Source of the DNA: Oscillospiraceae bacterium Zagget6
GTDB taxonomy: Bacteria; Bacillota; Clostridia; Oscillospirales; Oscillospiraceae
Direction of reading: 5' to 3'
DNA length: 44,832 bases
Assembly: GCA_001941075.1 (NCBI GenBank)
Contig: MSHH01000073.1
Location: 1-44,832 of the forward strand
Notes under the pieces: generated by a model
Told to the model about the DNA's origin: nothing
Database searches by the model: none
What the model saw: the letters and a program-made list of their open reading frames with translations, nothing else
Position numbers and translations under genes: made by a program
Part shown: piece after piece, positions 30,939 through 37,484 of the stretch
How the letters are laid out: every line of letters begins with the position of its first letter
How positions within the stretch are numbered: position 1 is the stretch's first letter

Positions 30939-31910
30939 TTATTGTCCGCCCTCTCCGTTGATAATCCGGTACACTTGTGTCTTGCTCAGGCCGAATTTAT
31001 CAGCCGTTTTCTGGTAGCTGTTCCCCGCCTCGATGTAAGCCCGAATAGCATCATCGCGGCTCTCCGGCTCAACCTCCGGCCTCCAGGCGGACAGCTCCGC
31101 CTCCGCATCCTGGGCGCGGCGTTCGGCGTCCTGGGCGCGTTGTATGGCCTCCTGAAGCTCCTGCTTCATCCGGTCTAGGGTATTGCCCGTGTCCTGGTTG
31201 TACCTCGCCACGGACTTCCAGTTGATAGCCTCAGAGTGCCACTGGTCGGCATTGGCCTCAGCCTCGGCCAGCTCCTTTTTCAGCCGCTCCACCTCTGCCT
31301 CTCTGCCCTCCATGCCGGAGAGGTAGGCCAGCATATAAACGGCCTTGTGCAGCCGTTCAAGTTCGTTCTCGTCGCACTCGACATTGAGGGCTTGGTGGAG
31401 CATGGCGCGGGTTTGGCGGCATCCATCCTGTTCCCACGCCGTACCCGCCGCCCACTCCCCGCCGTGGGTCAGGTGGGCCAGCACAGTGTCAACCTCCGGG
31501 GCCTGTTGCACCCACCAGGCCAGCAGCCACGCCTTGCGCCGCCACAGGGCCACAGCCACGCACCCAACGGCCAGAACAACCAGCAGCACCGCCACCACCG
31601 GCGCGTCCATGACGGCCATCACAGCAGCCAGGGCCACAAGCAGGATGGACAGCAGCAGCAGCGTCCGGGACAGCGGGGCAAGGCAGCGGTTCAGGCAGCC
31701 CCACGGGTTGAACCAAATTACACAGGCCAGCTCCCCCACCAAACAGGCGGCCACGATAGCGGGGTGAATGGCCTCCGGCTGGCACCCGGCCACTACCAGG
31801 GCCAGCAGGGGAACCCCACAGGCGATAATATCAGAGCGGGCGTGGAGCATCCCGGCCAGATACTCCACCCGCCGGTCGAAGTCCTCTTGCGTGTTGATAG
31901 GCCCTCTCAT
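30939..31910 (-). CDS. Membrane protein with coiled coil and C-terminal resolvase-like HTH
   Basis: 323 aa, no family recognised. Order seen: a short polar N-terminus, about four hydrophobic helices (residues 28-44, 50-68, 82-104, 108-125), a polar linker, a long Glu/Arg/Ala-rich coiled coil (about 195-275, with Leu-Lys-Lys-Glu-Leu-Ala-Glu-Ala-Glu and Ala-Gln-Asp-Ala-Glu-Arg-Arg repeats), and an HTH of the Hin/resolvase type (about 285-318). The last helix is Ser-Lys-Thr-Gln-Val-Tyr-Arg-Ile-Ile-Asn. Such a layout could tie DNA to the membrane; the iteron array touching its 3' end is the natural target. The role is inference. It is the last gene of the leftward module. Confidence 0.75.
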   Translation of the reverse strand: MRGPINTQEDFDRRVEYLAGMLHARSDIIACGVPLLALVVAGCQPEAIHPAIVAACLVGELACVIWFNPWGCLNRCLAPLSRTLLLLSILLVALAAVMAVMDAPVVAVLLVVLAVGCVAVALWRRKAWLLAWWVQQAPEVDTVLAHLTHGGEWAAGTAWEQDGCRQTRAMLHQALNVECDENELERLHKAVYMLAYLSGMEGREAEVERLKKELAEAEANADQWHSEAINWKSVARYNQDTGNTLDRMKQELQEAIQRAQDAERRAQDAEAELSAWRPEVEPESRDDAIRAYIEAGNSYQKTADKFGLSKTQVYRIINGEGGQ

Positions 31911-31914
31911 GGCC

Positions 31915-32097
31915 TCACCACGTCCCGAAGGCCAACCCCAAACAGCCCATTGCCAGGGCCAGCACTCCCACGCCGATCATGGCGGGGCCGTCATGGAGGG
32001 CCAGGGCAGCCGCGCCCACGGCCAGGGCTACCAGGGACAGCACCCTGTCAACGGGCAAGGGGCTATCGAAAGGCCCACGTTCCTTGTTGTTTTTCAT
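31915..32097 (-). CDS. Small membrane protein (60 aa)
   Basis: A hydrophilic start (Met-Lys-Asn-Asn-Lys-Glu-Arg) and two short Ala/Leu/Val/Gly helices separated by Asp-Gly-Pro. It ends two bases before the next start codon, so translation is coupled. No family is recognised; a role with the two neighbouring membrane proteins is likely. Confidence 0.6.
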   Translation of the reverse strand: MKNNKERGPFDSPLPVDRVLSLVALAVGAAALALHDGPAMIGVGVLALAMGCLGLAFGTW

Positions 32098-32112
32098 CGT
32101 TAAAACCTCCTA

Positions 32113-32532
32113 TCAGACTGAAATGGGAACGAAAATAGGCAACAGCGTTATCAGCACAGACAAAATGACGATGTAGAACACGCACTGGAGTTTACCCACT
32201 CCCCAGCCGCTCCGCATGGCGTAAGGCTCCGGCATAGAAACCAGAGGGCAGAACAGGCACAGCAGGACAACTCCCAGCGCAAGGGAATCGTTGTCGTACT
32301 CGCCATAAACCAGGTTGTCCCATGCGCCACAATAGACCATAACAACCCCCACAAGGACAACTAAGCCCGTCATAAACACAACCGCGCCAATGCCGCCGGA
32401 GTTGTAGAAATACCTCACCGCTGCAACCAGGGACAGAATGAACATCCACTCGAAGCAAATCAGCAAGGCAAGCTGTTGGTGGGCGTTAATCCAGGGCGAA
32501 ACGGCGTTCACCAAGAGGGTAAAAGGTTTCAT
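32113..32532 (-). CDS. Membrane protein (139 aa), unknown function
   Basis: Four predicted helices (about residues 18-38, 48-68, 82-97, 114-136) with few charged residues between them. The start overlaps the upstream stop (ATGA). No family is recognised. It belongs to a run of four consecutive genes encoding membrane proteins (30939-32732). Confidence 0.65.
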   Translation of the reverse strand: MKPFTLLVNAVSPWINAHQQLALLICFEWMFILSLVAAVRYFYNSGGIGAVVFMTGLVVLVGVVMVYCGAWDNLVYGEYDNDSLALGVVLLCLFCPLVSMPEPYAMRSGWGVGKLQCVFYIVILSVLITLLPIFVPISV

Positions 32533-32732
32533 TTCGCTACCTCCACAGCCCCCTCCGGGGCTTTCCTCGTGGCCTTGACCGCCAGCCGCCAGTGCCGAAA
32601 GGTCAGGATACAGACAATACCCAGCAGCACGAGGAACAGCGGGGCAAAGTCGTGAGTACCCGGTAAACAGTACAACACCAGGGTAGAGAGCAGCGTCCCG
32701 GCGATACAGAGCGCGTTATAAATGCCGTTCAC
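32529..32732 (-). CDS. Small membrane protein (67 aa), GTG start
   Basis: Two hydrophobic helices and a basic C-terminal tail (Arg-His-Trp-Arg-Leu, Lys-Ala-Thr-Arg-Lys). The GTG at 32732 overlaps the stop of the DnaD-like gene (GTGA) and has GGGAGG upstream. An ATG at 32798 would lie deep in the neighbour. Function unknown. Confidence 0.6.
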   Translation of the reverse strand: MNGIYNALCIAGTLLSTLVLYCLPGTHDFAPLFLVLLGIVCILTFRHWRLAVKATRKAPEGAVEVAK

Positions 32733-33424
32733 GCTATCGCCTCCCCTTCCAGGTGGTTTGTCACCGCCTCGACATCGTGGAGGCCCAAAGAGCGCCATTC
32801 CTCCAGGATGGTAAAGACATACCCCGCCGTCTTTGCCCCGTGAATCATGGCGCGGTCAACGGCCATCACCACCACGTCGAAGCCCACTTCCCGCACCCAA
32901 CGGGCCAAAATGCGCCGGTTTCCCCGGCTCAGGGAGAGGCCGCACTTGTCGAAGTAGGCCACAGAATCCAAAAAATCCCGTGTGTTTTCGCCGTCCTGCG
33001 TCCCCGTCTCGGTCTGCGTCCCCCCTGAAACCCCCATAGACTGGGTGACAGGGACAGGGACACTTTCAGGAACAGGTTCAGGATCAGGTTCAGGGACAGG
33101 GACACTATCAGGGTTTTCGGAAAACCTTTTGCTTTCCGGGTTAAAAAAATCGGCCTCAACAGAAACCTTTTGCTTTTTGGGCCGTCCGCCCTTTGCTCCA
33201 GCGGCCTTGCGCTTCTCGCAGGTGGCCTCATACTTTGCCCGGTCCCGCTCCATGCTGTCACGCACGAAGGAAAAGGCCAGGGACACCAACGGGTCAGACA
33301 GGGCCGGTTCCGCGCCCCGGTTGAACTGAAGCATGGCCCGGAACAACTGGCCCATTTGGGTGTCGCTCAGCATGGCCGTTTGCTTCTCTATCTCGTTTCG
33401 CACGACAAAGCTATCTTTCTTCAT
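32729..33424 (-). CDS. DnaD-like replication protein
   Basis: 231 aa. The N-terminal half (Ser-Phe-Val-Val-Arg, Met-Leu-Ser-Asp-Thr-Gln-Met-Gly-Gln-Leu-Phe) resembles the N-terminal domain common in phage and mobile-element replisome proteins. A Pro/Glu/Val-rich low-complexity linker (about 108-135) follows, then a DnaD-type C-terminal helical domain with Gly-Tyr-Val-Phe-Thr-Ile-Leu-Glu-Glu-Trp. Such proteins load helicase or remodel DNA at origins. Start at 33424 overlaps the upstream stop (ATGA) and has GGAGG. Assignment to DnaD is by pattern only. Confidence 0.65.
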   Translation of the reverse strand: MKKDSFVVRNEIEKQTAMLSDTQMGQLFRAMLQFNRGAEPALSDPLVSLAFSFVRDSMERDRAKYEATCEKRKAAGAKGGRPKKQKVSVEADFFNPESKRFSENPDSVPVPEPDPEPVPESVPVPVTQSMGVSGGTQTETGTQDGENTRDFLDSVAYFDKCGLSLSRGNRRILARWVREVGFDVVVMAVDRAMIHGAKTAGYVFTILEEWRSLGLHDVEAVTNHLEGEAIA

Positions 33425-33693
33425 GGGTGGTTCCTCCATCTCGATAACGGGACGATGTTCCCGTCTGGTTGCTTCTGGCCGGGTTTCGCACCCGGCGGGT
33501 CAATGTCAAGGCCCATGTACCGGGTGGCGGCCAGCTCCAGGGCAAGGCATTGTTGCACCAATTCCCGCCCGGCGGCGCGCTTGCTCTCCGTGGTTGGCCA
33601 CGCGCCGCGTTCCTCGCGCCACTGAATCTCCCAACACAGGGACGTTATAGAGGCCAGAATCTTCCCTATGGCGCTGCACTCTGCCCGGCTCAT
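33421..33693 (-). CDS. Small protein (90 aa), unknown function
   Basis: Starts Met-Ser-Arg-Ala-Glu-Cys-Ser with an AGGA site and ATGA overlap with its upstream neighbour. It is mainly helical and polar with a central Trp-Glu-Ile-Gln-Trp-Arg-Glu-Glu and a basic end. Longer upstream starts overlap the neighbour and look non-homologous. Not recognised. Confidence 0.55.
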   Translation of the reverse strand: MSRAECSAIGKILASITSLCWEIQWREERGAWPTTESKRAAGRELVQQCLALELAATRYMGLDIDPPGAKPGQKQPDGNIVPLSRWRNHP

Positions 33694-33962
33694 TCCTGTA
33701 CCCCCTTGCAAAGGTTCTCGGCGTGGAGTTTCAGCGCGTCCACAAGCACGTTTCCCCGGTCTACCGTGGCCTCCCACGTCTCAGCGTTGCAGCCATCCAG
33801 GGCGTATCTCAGCAGGTCAGCCAACGTCTGAATGGCAAAAGCCTCTTTCTCCAGGTCGAATTGCATGTTGACGGCCTCTGTGTCGGGCGGGGGAGAAAAC
33901 GTCATGCCGTCCATGTCATCCCGCTGGGACCACTTCGGCCTGTTGCCTCCGGCCCGGCTCAT
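33690..33962 (-). CDS. Small protein (90 aa), unknown function
   Basis: Shares the start pattern TACAGGAATGAGC and the first residues Met-Ser-Arg-Ala with the next gene downstream, suggesting duplication of the translation-start segment. The body is an acidic helical domain (Leu-Ala-Asp-Leu-Leu-Arg-Tyr-Ala-Leu-Asp, then Val-Leu-Val-Asp-Ala-Leu-Lys-Leu-His). Not recognised. It overlaps both neighbours by four bases. Confidence 0.55.
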   Translation of the reverse strand: MSRAGGNRPKWSQRDDMDGMTFSPPPDTEAVNMQFDLEKEAFAIQTLADLLRYALDGCNAETWEATVDRGNVLVDALKLHAENLCKGVQE

Positions 33963-34195
33963 TCCTGTACCTCACGCTTTGCCGCTTGAATGCTGAAAAT
34001 CTTCCCTTCTGTATCAGTGCAGAAGGGGACGCCGCTCATATCGGCGGCAAATTCAACCAGCTTTTTCAGGCCGTAGCGGTTCAACTGTGAAACATACCGG
34101 CTCAGCTCTTCCATGGCCTGGGCGCGGGCCTCTTCCCCGCTGTCGGCGGCCGGAGCGGTGATCCGCTCGGAGCGGTCAGCTCTCATGACCTCCAC
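33959..34195 (-). CDS. Small protein (78 aa), unknown function
   Basis: Probable GTG start at 34195 behind AGAGGAAGAGG, with an alternative ATG at 34186. It has a helical N-terminal part (Met-Glu-Glu-Leu-Ser-Arg-Tyr-Val-Ser-Gln-Leu-Asn) and a short beta-like end. It overlaps the upstream gene by 20 bases. Not recognised. Confidence 0.55.
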   Translation of the reverse strand: MEVMRADRSERITAPAADSGEEARAQAMEELSRYVSQLNRYGLKKLVEFAADMSGVPFCTDTEGKIFSIQAAKREVQE

Positions 34196-34532
34196 CCTCT
34201 TCCTCTGTCTCTGTGGAGCGGGTTTCCCGCTTAGTCAGAACCACGGTGAAGATGTCGCCCACGCAGCGGGTCACACTTCCACCCACGACACCAAAGCGGC
34301 GGTTTGCGCCAAACATCTGCAAGACCTTATCCTCGAACGCCTCCATTTTGGCCGCTTGCCGCTTGTAATAGGCCAGGAACTGGTCGGACGTCTGAAAATC
34401 GTACTCATCCTCTCGGAACTGAGCGGCGTTCCATTCCTCCATCGCGTCCCGGTTCAACCGGACAACCCGCGTCTCCATTCTGTATCCGTTATCCAGGAAG
34501 GACCCGGAACAGACAAGCTCCATTTTGAACAT
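34176..34532 (-). CDS. Small protein (118 aa), unknown function
   Basis: Start at 34532 (Met-Phe-Lys-Met-Glu-Leu) has AAAGGA nine bases upstream; longer starts run into the hairpin region. The middle is charged and helical (Gln-Phe-Leu-Ala-Tyr-Tyr-Lys-Arg-Gln-Ala-Ala-Lys-Met-Glu) and the end has Glu/Gly repeats. It follows the excisionase-like gene in the leftward operon. Not recognised. Confidence 0.55.
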   Translation of the reverse strand: MFKMELVCSGSFLDNGYRMETRVVRLNRDAMEEWNAAQFREDEYDFQTSDQFLAYYKRQAAKMEAFEDKVLQMFGANRRFGVVGGSVTRCVGDIFTVVLTKRETRSTETEEEGGGHES

Positions 34533-34610
34533 GTGCAAAAATCCTTTCTTGACGAGCGGGGAGAACGGCGGTAAAATAACCGTGTCCTCCCCTTTGTGGG
34601 TAGGGTCGTG

Positions 34611-34656
34611 GCCTCTTGTGCTTGGTTTGGCCGCCGTGTAGCACAAGGGGCTTTTT
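34611..34656. terminator. Hairpin after the left excisionase-like gene
   Basis: GCCTCTTGTGCT pairs with AGCACAAGGGGC and is followed by five T on the plus strand. The surrounding genes run leftward, so on the transcribed strand the stem has no T-run. It may stop plus-strand readthrough or act as an mRNA structure between the excisionase-like gene and the rest of the operon. Confidence 0.55.
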
Positions 34657-34871
34657 CATCCCGTGGGGAATCCGGGGAGGGCGGTCTGCCCGTTCAGCAG
34701 CTCCAGCAGGGCGGGAACGTTGATGTAGACCACCCGCCCGGAGCGTACATAGGGGATGGTCCCGGCCTTCACGCCTTGCCGGAGGTAATACTGAGAAAGG
34801 CCGGTGATCCTCGCCGTGTCAGCGATTTTCTGGAGCGGGGCCGACGGGTTGGGGGTTGGGGACTTGTTCAT
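34656..34871 (-). CDS. Excisionase-like HTH protein (left module)
   Basis: 71 aa winged-helix/MerR-like DNA-binding protein of the type that works as excisionase or activator in integrative elements. The core reads Gly-Leu-Ser-Gln-Tyr-Tyr-Leu-Arg-Gln-Gly-Val-Lys-Ala-Gly, then Ser-Gly-Arg-Val-Val-Tyr-Ile. It is a paralogue of the protein at 41699-41902. Divergent from the XRE repressor at 35040, with TTGACA/TATAAT 65 bases upstream. Confidence 0.75.
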   Translation of the reverse strand: MNKSPTPNPSAPLQKIADTARITGLSQYYLRQGVKAGTIPYVRSGRVVYINVPALLELLNGQTALPGFPTG

Positions 34872-34908
34872 GGTTGCACCTTCTTTCTTTGTGTGGTGGT
34901 GTAGTTTA

Positions 34909-34928
34909 AAATAGATGTTCGTCTATTT
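34909..34928. promoter_or_regulatory. Inverted repeat, likely operator of the left switch
   Basis: AAATAGA and TCTATTT flank six bases. It lies between the leftward -10 and the excisionase-like start codon, where repressor binding would block the leftward promoter. Candidate binder is the XRE protein at 35040-35408. Confidence 0.55.
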
Positions 34929-34935
34929 ATTTATC

Positions 34936-34963
34936 ATTATACATAACCCAACGGTTTTGTCAA
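34936..34963 (-). promoter_or_regulatory. Leftward promoter of the left module
   Basis: TTGACA, 16 bases, TATAAT on the minus strand. It drives the excisionase-like gene and, by overlap, the whole run down to 30939. Confidence 0.85.
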
Positions 34964-34984
34964 GCCCAAAATATAAACTTTTGG

Positions 34985-35013
34985 TTTACTCAAAAAAACT
35001 TTTGTGGTATACT
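34985..35013 (+). promoter_or_regulatory. Rightward promoter of the left XRE repressor
   Basis: TTTACT, 17 bases, TATACT on the plus strand, followed by GGAGGTG and the XRE start. AAACTTTTG is repeated at about 34976 and 34996 next to the -35, and may be repressor contacts. Confidence 0.75.
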
Positions 35014-35039
35014 CCCTATAGCTGGAGGTGAGAACCGAT

Positions 35040-35408
35040 ATGACTACAGGCGAAAGAATTGTAAAACGCAGAAAAGAGCTGGGTTTGCAGCAGAAAGACC
35101 TTGCGGAACGCATGGGAGTAACCGCCCCCACCGTATCGGCATATGAGCGAGATGTAAAAACGCCAAAACTGACCACCCTCCAGCGGTTCGCCGCCGCTTT
35201 ACATTGCAGCGTTTCCGACCTGGTTGACGTGGAGGCCGACACCCCCACAGAGGAACAGCCCCCGGCGGCCTCCCCGGTGGAACGGGTGGGCGCTGCCATG
35301 AACCAACTCAACGCCACCGGCCAGGCCGTGGCCGCTGATTTCGTGGAGGGGCTGGCAGAGGTGCCAAAGTATCAGGCCCAAAGAGAAAAGCCCCCAGAGG
35401 GGACTTGA
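35040..35408 (+). CDS. XRE-family transcriptional repressor (left module)
   Basis: 122 aa. The N-terminal HTH_3 domain is clear (Arg-Ile-Val-Lys-Arg-Arg-Lys-Glu-Leu-Gly-Leu-Gln-Gln-Lys-Asp-Leu-Ala, then Val-Thr-Ala-Pro-Thr-Val-Ser-Ala-Tyr-Glu). The C-terminal half is Pro/Ala-rich and has no peptidase site, so it is not a LexA-type self-cleaving repressor. ATG at 35040 follows GGAGGTG; a GTG 12 bases earlier is inside that site. It probably represses the divergent excisionase-like operon. Its stop codon overlaps the -35 of the antisense RNA promoter. Confidence 0.88.
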   Translation: MTTGERIVKRRKELGLQQKDLAERMGVTAPTVSAYERDVKTPKLTTLQRFAAALHCSVSDLVDVEADTPTEEQPPAASPVERVGAAMNQLNATGQAVAADFVEGLAEVPKYQAQREKPPEGT

Positions 35409-35434
35409 CAGAAAGACACCCAGGGGGCTATAAT
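35405..35434 (+). promoter_or_regulatory. Strong promoter of the antisense RNA
   Basis: TTGACA and TATAAT separated by 18 bases; both hexamers are perfect. Transcription would start near 35441, and no ribosome site or long frame follows before a strong terminator about 85 bases on, so it makes a short RNA. Confidence 0.85.
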
Positions 35435-35440
35435 AAGCAT

Positions 35441-35530
35441 AGAAACAGGCGCTGTCCGACAACGGTTAGCCCCCTGCTATGTTACCGAAGTAACCGCCGC
35501 GTTTGGAGCTGGGGCGGTTACTTCTTTTTG
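35441..35530 (+). ncRNA. Predicted antisense RNA of a type I toxin-antitoxin locus
   Basis: About 90 nt from the promoter at 35405 to a terminator with a perfect 12-bp stem (35487-35498 with 35513-35524) and five T. Its 3' end overlaps the toxin stop codon at 35518-35520 on the other strand, so the transcripts converge and share a terminator, as in TxpA/RatA- and Fst-type systems. Bases 35469-35475 (GCCCCCT) are complementary to the toxin ribosome site. It also shares GGCGCTGTCC with the toxin mRNA leader. The function is inferred from layout. Confidence 0.75.
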
Positions 35531-35598
35531 TTCTGCGTAAGCAGGTTACAAACGCCGATAATAACGAGACAGAGAGTTAAAACTTCCATCGTGGTCAT
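35518..35598 (-). CDS. Type I toxin-like small hydrophobic peptide (26 aa)
   Basis: Starts Met-Thr-Thr-Met-Glu, continues with a single hydrophobic helix (Val-Leu-Thr-Leu-Cys-Leu-Val-Ile-Ile-Gly-Val) and ends Gln-Asn-Lys-Lys-Lys, the pattern of holin-like type I toxins of Firmicutes. AAGGGGGC is a good ribosome site 7 bases upstream. The leader contains GCCCCCT (35650-35656), which can pair with that site and hide it. Too short for ordinary gene calling. It lies between the left repressor and a small-gene cassette, convergent with the antisense RNA. Confidence 0.75.
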   Translation of the reverse strand: MTTMEVLTLCLVIIGVCNLLTQNKKK

Positions 35599-35708
35599 AA
35601 GGCAGGCCCCCTTTCCTTTCAGATCAGGGGCAAGAAGCTGCCCCTGTTGAGGGGGCAAACCGCCGCCGTATTGGACAGCGCCCTGGTTCTCCAAAGAGAA
35701 CCACCCAC

Positions 35709-35737
35709 AGGATAACACAGGAAACGACAAAAAGCAA
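35709..35737 (-). promoter_or_regulatory. Probable toxin promoter
   Basis: TTGCTT, 17 bases, TATCCT on the minus strand, with a start point near 35702 and a structured leader of about 100 bases, including the stem GGTTCTC/GAGAACC. The -35 is imperfect and overlaps the terminator-type repeat at 35732-35791. Confidence 0.5.
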
Positions 35738-35791
35738 GCACCCTCGGAAATATCATCCGGGGGTGCTTTTTTTCATGCAGCCAACAGGCCG
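35732..35791 (+). repeat. Terminator-containing 60-bp repeat, copy 1
   Basis: AGCACCCTCGG pairs with CCGGGGGTGCT and is followed by seven T, then CATGC-GCCAACAGGCCG. Nearly the same block occurs at 37485-37542. The two copies bracket the four plus-strand genes at 35948-37452. Confidence 0.75.
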
Positions 35792-35885
35792 CCCGCTCCA
35801 AAGAGGTACAGCAAACAAAAGCAGACAAGAAGAAGCGAAAAGAGACGAAAAAAGTAATTGAGTTTGAGGCAAAAGCGCTGTTTCC

Positions 35886-35914
35886 TTTACTTTTCCTGTT
35901 CTTTGTGGTATAGT
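35886..35914 (+). promoter_or_regulatory. Promoter of the plus-strand small-gene cassette
   Basis: TTTACT, 17 bases, TATAGT, followed by GGGGAGG and the start at 35948. It would transcribe the four plus-strand genes up to the terminator repeat at 37485. Confidence 0.7.
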
Positions 35915-35947
35915 ATGTATATAAGCAAAAGGCGGGGAGGTGGAAAT

Positions 35948-36100
35948 ATGACGGAAGCGGCAAAGGCGGCGCGGCGGGCATATCAGCGAGAATGGGCGCG
36001 GAAAAATCCCGAAAAAATCAAGGCTCAACAGGAAAGGTATTGGGCGCGGAAAGCTGCACAGCAGCAGACGCAGCAGAACAGGGAACCCCAGAAGGAGTGA
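35948..36100 (+). CDS. Small basic helical protein (50 aa) of mobile-element type
   Basis: Met-Thr-Glu-Ala-Ala-Lys-Ala-Ala-Arg-Arg-Ala-Tyr then Arg-Glu-Trp-Ala-Arg-Lys-Asn-Pro-Glu-Lys-Ile and Gln-Glu-Arg-Tyr-Trp-Ala-Arg-Lys. I know this pattern as a frequent small protein of clostridial phages and islands, without assigned function. GGGGAGG gives a strong start; the longer ATG at 35858 covers the promoter and is not used. Confidence 0.65.
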   Translation: MTEAAKAARRAYQREWARKNPEKIKAQQERYWARKAAQQQTQQNREPQKE

Positions 36101-36107
36101 TTTATTT

Positions 36108-36356
36108 ATGACAGACAAACAGGTGGAACACATGCCCATGTGTCCGTTTCGGTTCAATGACAGCGAAAACTCTCACTGTGTTGGCGATGAGTGTATGCTC
36201 TGGAGCGATGACGCAGGGGGAAGCTGCGGCTTTAACAGGTCTCCTGGGAAAGAACCCCGTCAAAAAGTCATGAAAGCGCGGGCCATGGTGTCTGAACCCG
36301 GTATTAACCCCATGACGGGCCTGCGTACAACCAAAGGGCCGTTTCCCAGGCGGTGA
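36108..36356 (+). CDS. Small Cys-rich protein (82 aa), possible zinc binder
   Basis: Cys at residues 12, 24, 29 and 40 with Trp and Phe between them (Met-Cys-Pro-Phe, His-Cys-Val-Gly-Asp-Glu-Cys-Met-Leu-Trp, Ser-Cys-Gly-Phe). This spacing suggests a zinc knuckle. AAGGAG lies ten bases upstream. It follows the preceding gene by seven bases. Not assigned to a known family. Confidence 0.6.
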   Translation: MTDKQVEHMPMCPFRFNDSENSHCVGDECMLWSDDAGGSCGFNRSPGKEPRQKVMKARAMVSEPGINPMTGLRTTKGPFPRR

Positions 36357-36406
36357 TTTTATTCCACGCTGGAAAATGGTCAAAATAAATTTAGGAGCTG
36401 ATTTTT

Positions 36407-37027
36407 ATGTACATTTTTTGCACCAATGGGCGGGCCTTTCAGGTGGAACGCTGCGCCCTGTTGCGTTATCCGTCCGCCCCGGAGCGCAGCGCAGTTATCG
36501 CCGCCGCCTTCAAGCCCCATAGTGTGGGCTACGTCAAAAATGACCAGTGTGTTCCTCTGCGCACCTGCTACGAAAGCGAACAGGCAGCAGAACGCCAGGA
36601 AAGCTGTCTGACCCTGACCCGCGCTGAGGAACTGCCTTGGGCGGCGGTGTATGACGCCTCAGAACCGAGCGAAGCTGTCCGCCCTATGAGGGAATCGCAG
36701 CGCAAAGCGGACGAAAAGGAAAAAGAGGAAGTCGCACGTCTTAACCGGCGGGCTGGCATCCGGCCCCCAAAGGTCGAAGAGCCGGAGGGCATGATCCGGG
36801 AACGCCGGAAGGCGCGCATGGTCCGTGTCTGGGAACGGTTCAAGCGCGCTGGCCTGGACCGGTTCCCTGATGTGTATACGGAATACCCGCCACGCTATAC
36901 CCTGAGGGATAACATCAGCGGTGAACCGGAGTATGACGAAAACGAGCGGAAAAAGACGTATACCATTGAGGAACTGGAGGCCCTGGCCGACCATCTGGAG
37001 GCCGCACAGCGCAAGGCGGTGAACTGA
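36407..37027 (+). CDS. Protein of unknown function (206 aa)
   Basis: A compact N-terminal part with Cys and aromatic residues (Tyr-Ile-Phe-Cys-Thr-Asn-Gly-Arg-Ala-Phe) is followed by a long charged helical region (Lys-Ala-Asp-Glu-Lys-Glu-Lys-Glu-Glu) and a C-terminal helix (Tyr-Thr-Ile-Glu-Glu-Leu-Glu-Ala-Leu-Ala-Asp-His-Leu-Glu). TAGGAG precedes the start. Its stop and the next start share one base (TGATG). Not recognised. Confidence 0.6.
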   Translation: MYIFCTNGRAFQVERCALLRYPSAPERSAVIAAAFKPHSVGYVKNDQCVPLRTCYESEQAAERQESCLTLTRAEELPWAAVYDASEPSEAVRPMRESQRKADEKEKEEVARLNRRAGIRPPKVEEPEGMIRERRKARMVRVWERFKRAGLDRFPDVYTEYPPRYTLRDNISGEPEYDENERKKTYTIEELEALADHLEAAQRKAVN

Positions 37028-37452
37028 TGGGCCGTTATTTCAATGCGTCAATAGATTTGACGGGTATGGAGCATCTTCAGGAAAAGATGGATACATACGG
37101 AACAGAAGCGCAGCTCTTGGCGATGAAATACCTGGCAATGGAGGCGCTGGAGCAGGTAGGCCCGGCCATTACCCGCCTGTTGCCGGTATCGGGCCGCACC
37201 TTTTCCGGGCATCCGCTGGGCGCAAAAGCGGCGGGCTATCAGGCGGTATTTATGGCCAGAAGCGCAACTGTGGACAGCGTGGTTTTCACCACGACCCCGG
37301 CGTGGCACTATCTGTACTTCCCGGACGATGGTAAAAACAGCAAACGGCACCGGGGTAATCAACGGTTCATGGTCCGCGGGGGACAGGAGGCCGCGCCCAA
37401 AATCGCCGATGAAATTTGCACCAGACTGGCAAAGAAGTTTGAAGAGGAATAA
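37027..37452 (+). CDS. HK97 gp10-like phage morphogenesis protein (tentative)
   Basis: 141 aa. Ile-Asp-Leu-Thr-Gly-Met-Glu-His-Leu-Gln-Glu-Lys at the N-terminus, an Arg/Ser/Gly-rich middle with a Tyr-Leu-Tyr-Phe-Pro-Asp-Asp-Gly segment, and an amphipathic C-terminal helix are the layout of gp10-like head-tail or tail-completion proteins. No other virion gene is visible in the element, so this could be a captured phage gene that acts on a helper phage. Assignment is by pattern, not by search. Confidence 0.45.
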   Translation: MGRYFNASIDLTGMEHLQEKMDTYGTEAQLLAMKYLAMEALEQVGPAITRLLPVSGRTFSGHPLGAKAAGYQAVFMARSATVDSVVFTTTPAWHYLYFPDDGKNSKRHRGNQRFMVRGGQEAAPKIADEICTRLAKKFEEE

Positions 37453-37484
37453 CGGCGAATACCGTTTTAAGACACAGCAACCAT

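Noticed and set aside
36102-36383. 93-codon minus-strand frame
   Set aside because: Antisense to the Cys-rich gene at 36108-36356, which has a good ribosome site. The minus frame has none.
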